A DNA stretch of 64,000 nucleotides, from assembly GCA_008973525.1 (NCBI GenBank), contig WACJ01000117.1, positions 434,001 through 498,000 of the forward strand, in the 5' to 3' direction. Position numbers and translations under genes: made by a program. Below are positions 59,030-64,000 of this stretch, piece by piece (position 1 is the first letter of the stretch; each line of letters begins with the position of its first letter). Source of the stretch: Stenopsyche tienmushanensis. Lineage: Eukaryota; Arthropoda; Insecta; Trichoptera; Stenopsychidae. The notes beneath the pieces were generated by a model that was given only the letters and a program-made list of their open reading frames with translations, ran no database searches and was not told the origin of the DNA.

Positions 59030-59335
59030 TTCTATTTAAACTCATAGTTAGGATAAGAGTATTAATCCATAAAATAAGTTTTTGTTTAAAGGTTTATTTA
59101 TAATTGTGATTTTGCTTAATGCTTTCGCTGCAAAGAACGCATCTAGCTTCAAGCAGCACCTTGCTTACACATTAGCGCCAACAATCAAAAGAGAGGAAGA
59201 TAGAAAACAAACTTCCGGTCATAAAAAAAACCCACCGCAGTGAAGTTATATTTTTGATATGTTTATTAATAGAGCAAAAATAAATAATTATTCACATTAG
59301 TTACTTGGGTTGAATTTCATGATAATAGATTGAAG
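59030..59335. other. Unassigned stretch
   Basis: No supported feature. Confidence 0.3.
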
Positions 59336-59339
59336 TGTC

Positions 59340-59749
59340 TACCATCGGGTGGATCATCACCCGCTTGCTCCGTATAACGCACGTTCGCTTGCTTGCCCAC
59401 TGGTTCTCCTATTTATGCAGATTAATTGAATAAATACGTTCTACCGATTGTTCAACGTTTTATTAATCACCTGCCTCGTTTTGATCTCTATCACCGAGCT
59501 AAGGATATCATAGACGTGTTCCGTCGTTCATCGCAGCCGATTCGCGGGTCGGGACCATTGTTACGGATTGCGCCGCGATTGATCTCGCAATCGATCACGC
59601 ATCTCGCCAAGATGCTCTCAACAGCGGGTTCGCGGGCGAACAACGTGACCAAAAGTCACAGCGACGAAGATAGCCGACCTCTTAGTGTCAGAAGAGCGTC
59701 GAACGCTACAATACAAATTGGCGAATCTTTGCGCGAAAATTTATTGTAA
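59340..59749 (+). repeat. Repeat with a 107-codon open frame, related to 31.2 kb
   Basis: The frame 59426-59749 reads LPRFDLYHRAKDIIDVFRRS, SQPIRGSGPLLRIAP, and a serine/arginine-rich end. The first 150 bases are related to 31270-31410, while the C-terminal part here is not shared. The unusually even codon use suggests former coding DNA of a repeated element. The type is unknown. Confidence 0.4.
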
Positions 59750-59759
59750 AATTGGTGTA

Positions 59760-60145
59760 TCGAATATTTAAGCCCCCCTAAATGGGTTTTTTTTGTAATT
59801 GTTATTATTTTTATTCATATTCTTAATATGTATTTTTTAATTGTTTATGTGTCTTTTTATAATATTTTATGTACTATGGCGAAAGCTGTTTTCAAATAAA
59901 TATATACATAAAATTATGTTACCTTTTGATGTGCCGCGAAATTTAAGGAAGCAGTAGTGGATTTACCTGCGAGGGTGGTCCCAGAAGTAGCCGACCTGAC
60001 ATATTGATGGCGGTTGTTGTTTTAAAAACAACTGATAGAAAGTATCTACATTATAAAACTTAAGTTTTAAGTTTGAGGACGCAAATTCAAAGCAGAGTTA
60101 GATTCTACTCTAGGGTAGTCTGCTTCTTTGTTTACAACAGTAAAA
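59760..60145. other. Unassigned AT-rich stretch
   Basis: No supported feature. Confidence 0.3.
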
Positions 60146-60149
60146 TATT

Positions 60150-60720
60150 GGATGGCAGAGTTTAAAGGCCGTACGACCTGCCAAGATGAACATCGCAGTG
60201 TTTGACCAAATGTAACCACGCCAGAAATGGTGAAGAAAATCTACAAAATGGTATTGAATGACCGTCGACTGAAAGTGTGTGAGCAAGCAGACATGATAGG
60301 CATTTTAAAAATGGTGTACATTGCATATTGACTGTAAATTTGGACATGAGAAAGCTGTGCGCAAGATGGGTGCCGCGTTTGCTCACAATGTAACAAAAAC
60401 AGCGTCGTTCGATCGAGTGTTTGGCGATGTTTTACAGCAATAAAGCCGAGTTTTTGGGCCGATTAATAACCATGGATAAAACATGGCTCCATTACTTCAC
60501 ACCTGAGACAAAGGACCTGGTTATTTTGAGGAGTTCGGCGGTTCTCACTATAAACAGGATATCAAAGCTATTGAACATCGTGTGGGAAAAGTGGATCGAG
60601 CTGAAAAGAGACGATGTTGAGAAATAAAGATATTTTGTCTCAGGGTGAAAAACTTTATAGGTCTGAGAGGACTTCAAATTTGAATTAACTGAATCCGCTG
60701 CTGGATACATGTTATTTAAT
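60150..60720 (+). pseudogene. Mariner transposase, internally deleted
   Basis: Plus-strand pieces in order: RTTCQDEHRSV (linker), LDMRKLCARWVPRLLT near 60339, then LAMFYSNKAEFLGRLITMDK and TWLHYFTPETK (first catalytic aspartate kept, with MDKTW replacing the usual MDETW), and a C-terminal LLNIVWEKWIELKRDDVEK before the stop at 60627. The segment with the second and third catalytic acids is deleted between PETKD and the C-terminus. Stops interrupt the N-terminal half. Confidence 0.8.
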
Positions 60721-60729
60721 CTTGCGCTT

Positions 60730-61410
60730 CCATACTTGCCAAAGGATTTTATTTTGTATCAGAGATATGACAAATCAATTGTAATAATTGAAATCTTATC
60801 TATCATTTTATGCTCTAATAAAAAAAAGAGAGATAATAAGCGTGAATGGAAAAAAAATAGTCAATAAAACAAGAAGAATGAGTGCTAACGTGCATTTTAA
60901 AGTTGTCAAAGATTTTGTGTAACAGTGTTTGCGTACGTAAGTATTTTTATGCATGAACTTTTAAGTGTATTGTAATTTTTTACGGGTATACCGAATTTGC
61001 TTTGATCACTTCACAGTCTGACAACCCACAGGTGCGGGATAGAGTACATTTATTGCCGCACATGTGCGGGATTATGGGTCAAAACATAGCACCCAAACAA
61101 AAACTGAGTTGCATTCCAAACGCAATAAACTCTTATATTTTCATTTTATATTCAATTATTTCGATCCAAACAATGACGATCAAAGGCATTACATATTAAC
61201 ACATTAGCTGCGGGGATAACCACCACCAGTTGCTGTTAAATTACTTCTGATATTTATACTTGTATATAACAATTGTTAAATACGTTATTTAATATGTTAG
61301 ATGTATCGAAAAAGTCTTTGCCGATTGTTTAACAATGATATAATTCCTTGAATATCCCACCAAACGAACAAAAGAATCTTGTGGGTCGTCAATCCAGGCT
61401 TCGGAGTCAG
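60730..61410. other. Unassigned AT-rich stretch
   Basis: No supported feature. Confidence 0.3.
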
Positions 61411-61414
61411 AAAT

Positions 61415-61735
61415 GGTTTTTGTCTCAGCGAAAGTTGTTGTCGTAAATAACCCATTTTTTATTCCCAGTCACACATCGGTGCAAAAAAGGAAGAACTTGA
61501 CGAAAAAGCTTTGCACGTGTTTTGTCGATCTCCTTTGTTATCTTCGGACAGTTCGTGCGGCATCCAAACCTCCATTCGATTCGTCTTCCCGATACATTTT
61601 AAATGTTCTTTAGCTGTCGACCACGATGAATTGATCCTCTGCGATACATTTTCGATACTTAATAGAGTATCTATTTCCATTATGGCTCTCAAATATACCA
61701 TCGTCAAAATTGAACAGTTTTCCAGTACTAGAAGT
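61415..61735 (-). pseudogene. Mariner transposase fragment of a second lineage
   Basis: The minus-strand frame 61707-61459 reads LLSIENVSQRINSSWSTAKE, HLKCIGKTNRMEVWMPHELS and EDNKGDRQNTCKAF, then a frame break before MCDWE (for the usual TGDEKW). This is the helix-turn-helix/linker region and start of the catalytic domain, but the sequence differs clearly from the 60.2 kb copy. Confidence 0.75.
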
Positions 61736-61750
61736 GTCTTTCTATTATCT

Positions 61751-62185
61751 TTAACCTATTGAGGAGTGAGCAAATTTAAAATCGATGAAGTCGTTGATGC
61801 TTTACCCCGATCATGCTTCGAGGCAGAGTCAATAAGCACTGTTGATAGCATACAAGACCACGTCATTTTTTTTACATAAACAAATACACAAGAAATCAAT
61901 TCATTCGCTCCTGCTTTAGAAGGAAATGATAATCGGACAAAGACGCATTCAACAAGCAGCGACGAAAAGCAAACAATTAAGTAAATAAACACTGTCGATA
62001 GCACAAAATATATATCGATATAAAATCGAAATCATTATTAATTGATAAATTTGGGCTAACGATCTATACAATCGTGCGATGTATGCGGGGAAGCTCTCCG
62101 TCTCTGTCTCCCGAACTGCGCTACGTTCTCTCTCTGTCTCTGCCTGTTTTCGAGCTCAATGTTCAAAAGTGCTCTTTCTGAATAG
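61751..62185 (+). mobile_element. TTAA-ended non-autonomous element, copy 4
   Basis: It begins TTAACCTATTGAGGAGTGAG and contains ACACTGTCGATAGCACAAAA, GGGCTAACGATCTATACAAT, CTCTCCGTCTCTGTCTCCC and AAAAGTGCTCTTTCTGAATA, matching 45705-46090 in order. The right end is cut where the retrotransposon sequence begins. Confidence 0.6.
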
Positions 62186-62189
62186 TGGA

Positions 62190-63800
62190 GGAAGGGGGGA
62201 CCAAGCCCTGGGATAGTACTCCTTTAAGGGGCAAACCCCCCTCCTCTTCGGCTGCCACCCGGCTACTAAATAAGTATCGCACAAGAGTGGCAGCGATGTG
62301 TCCCTTACGGGCTCTCCGTTTATCTCTTTCTGGATGTCATTCTACTGCTATTGTTCGTCGACTTGTACGTTCAGCATCCTCCTGCCGCATAACGCAAGTC
62401 GTGTATTGAAGGTACCACGTTGCTAGAAGAGAGCGAGCTGATTCCCAGCTCCTCCCGTAGGATGTCCCTTTCAGTGGCGGCACTCCGGACCGGTCTCTTT
62501 GCTTATTTTGTGTAGATAGCTACCAAAACAGCGGTGCTCGGTGAGGACCTGGGTCAAATGGTATCACAGTTGACCGTGCTTTGACCTAGGTTCGATATTA
62601 GCTCGTGCGTCCACCGACTTTTAGCGGAGTTGTTCCATCGGGTTTGCCACTTCGCCATGGTGCTTTGCTTAGCGTTATTCTTGTCTTAACCTTTCTGTAT
62701 TGCCTGTCTCTCGTAAGCGAGCAGGTCGATTGGTGATATGACAATCAGTGCCAGGACGGCGTCTTCCGACACTGCGATATGCAGCAGCCACTCTTATTGC
62801 ACTCCTTCTCTGGACTCTGGCCATGTTGAGCCTGGCCCTTTCAATTTGTAGTGCCTCGGCCCATATCGGCGCGTCGTACAACGGTAACAAGTGCAATACC
62901 TCGTTGTAGAGTCGCCTCCTGCTTGTTTTTGGGCCACCAATGTTGAGCATCAACCTGGCCGGATTCTCCGCGATGCTGGCCACCTTCGCTGCCGCCTTTT
63001 CCGTGTGGGTGACGAATCAGAGCTTGTCATCAATCTCCACCCCCAAATACCGAATGGATCTTGAGTATTTAATCTCGCAATCCCCGATCCTTAAGGGTGA
63101 GGGGCGCAAGCTTCCAGCGTCTTGTGAAAAACAGGGCCTCCGTTTTTTGAACAGCGAGTTTCAGACTAGCTCCTGTCAGCTACGTCCTGCGTGACTAGGG
63201 TGGCAGCGTCGTCAGCGAAGTCGACCATTTTGGCTCCAACCATTAACGGTATCCACAATAGTCCGTCGTACATTACGTTCCACATGGCGGGTCCGAGCAC
63301 CAAATCCTGTGGAACGCCTGCCGTCACTGGTTTTTCTCTTGTCTCTCCGTCGGTGTGTGCGTATATAAGAGTTCTCCTGTGCAGGTAGCTCTCTACCATT
63401 CTGGTGGGATGTCAATTTCTAAAATGTGAAACGGCCTACACGGAAGCCATACTGTTATGGGGGAGTCCCGTTTCAATGTGCTGCTAGCGTCGCTGGAGGA
63501 TAAGTCTTTCCAGCAGCTTCCCCAACCTTTCCAGCATGCAGAGCGACCTGTACGCCGACGGACATGGAGGTGCTTTCCCTTTGAGGATGAGAACCAGCTT
63601 CTGTCTTTTTCGTGGTGCTAGAAAGATCCCTTCCGCTAAGCAGGTATTGCATACTATCAGCAGGAGGTTCGGGTTGATATCAGCGACCAGGCCGATGACG
63701 ACGACGATGATCACGGATTCGAGGTTTCCTGGATTGCTCGGGAATGGATCGATCTTGTAGGGTTTCCCCCATGGACCAATGTTGACGGAATCGCACAGCT
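62190..63800 (-). pseudogene. R1-clade non-LTR reverse transcriptase, degenerate
   Basis: The direction of reading is right to left. Fingers: RQKLVLILKGKAPPCPSAYR and LERLGKLLERLI (63484-63714). Palm: TAGVPQDLVLGPAMWNVMYD and VDFADDAATLV, so the FADD catalytic motif is kept at about 63208-63219, while QG of the GVPQGS motif is QD. A frame break follows, then SIRYLGVEIDDKL near 63050. Thumb: ENPARLMLNIGGPKTSRRRL, YDAPIWAEALQ (62675-62983). Frameshifts and stops separate the blocks. The GC-rich composition contrasts with the flanks. The element lacks ORF1 and the endonuclease domain within this window; more may lie beyond 63800. Confidence 0.85.
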
Positions 63801-64000
63801 ACTCTGTTTAATTGCGCTTTACTCTATTTTTACACCTAGAGTCAATGAAAGTAATCTGGCCACACCCAGATTTTTTTCATAGAATTTGTGTGAGAAATCA
63901 CGTTTTTCTTCATGTTCCGTAAAGGTATTCATAATATTTCTCATGTTGATCAGCATGTTTACCTATGTGGTAAGAAATTATTTCGCATCATGTTTGGAAA
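63801..64000. other. Window end, unassigned
   Basis: The composition returns to AT-rich. No feature is supported. Confidence 0.3.

Overview
The window is nuclear DNA from an AT-rich animal genome, most likely an arthropod and probably an insect. The grounds are spliceosomal introns with animal-type splice sites, a CTP synthase gene split into ten coding exons, and a transposon population typical of arthropods: several mariner lineages, Tc1, Tigger/pogo-like elements, R1-clade non-LTR retrotransposons, Helitron-like ends and TTAA-ended elements. I cannot name the species. There are no operons, and no CRISPR, plasmid, phage or prokaryotic features.

Four genes can be reconstructed exon by exon. 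(1) Minus strand, 11145-11666: a two-exon gene for a 135-residue acidic/lysine-rich protein of unknown function. (2) Plus strand, 21060-27993: a seven-exon gene for a 523-residue serine/asparagine-rich coiled-coil protein, perhaps of the CCSER (FAM190) type. It has a 27-nt exon, a GC-AG intron and a frame-compatible possible alternative last exon. (3) Minus strand, 33069-41707: a complete, intact ten-exon CTP synthase of 608 residues with all glutaminase catalytic residues in place. (4) Plus strand, 50065-57464: a RING-finger protein of about 471 residues. Thirteen of its introns in a row are in phase 2, and two introns begin with GC.

About 1-11 kb, 12-21 kb, 28-33 kb, 41.8-50 kb and 57.5-64 kb hold no convincing host gene. 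They contain degenerate transposons, repeats and unassigned AT-rich DNA. One interspersed family (about ten copies or pieces) carries a small palindrome around GGTCCGAAAAGCGGACC. The introns of genes 3 and 4 also hold transposon copies: Tigger-like, mariner, Tc1, TTAA-ended and R1-clade. All transposase and reverse-transcriptase reading frames seen are broken. The four host genes are functionally unrelated to one another as far as can be seen; only CTP synthase has a clear biochemical role.

No clearly new biological system was found. The items most worth checking are the gene architecture of the RING protein, the three GC-AG introns among 25 host introns (with a GC/GT donor pair four bases apart), the alternative last exon of gene 2, and three long hairpins.
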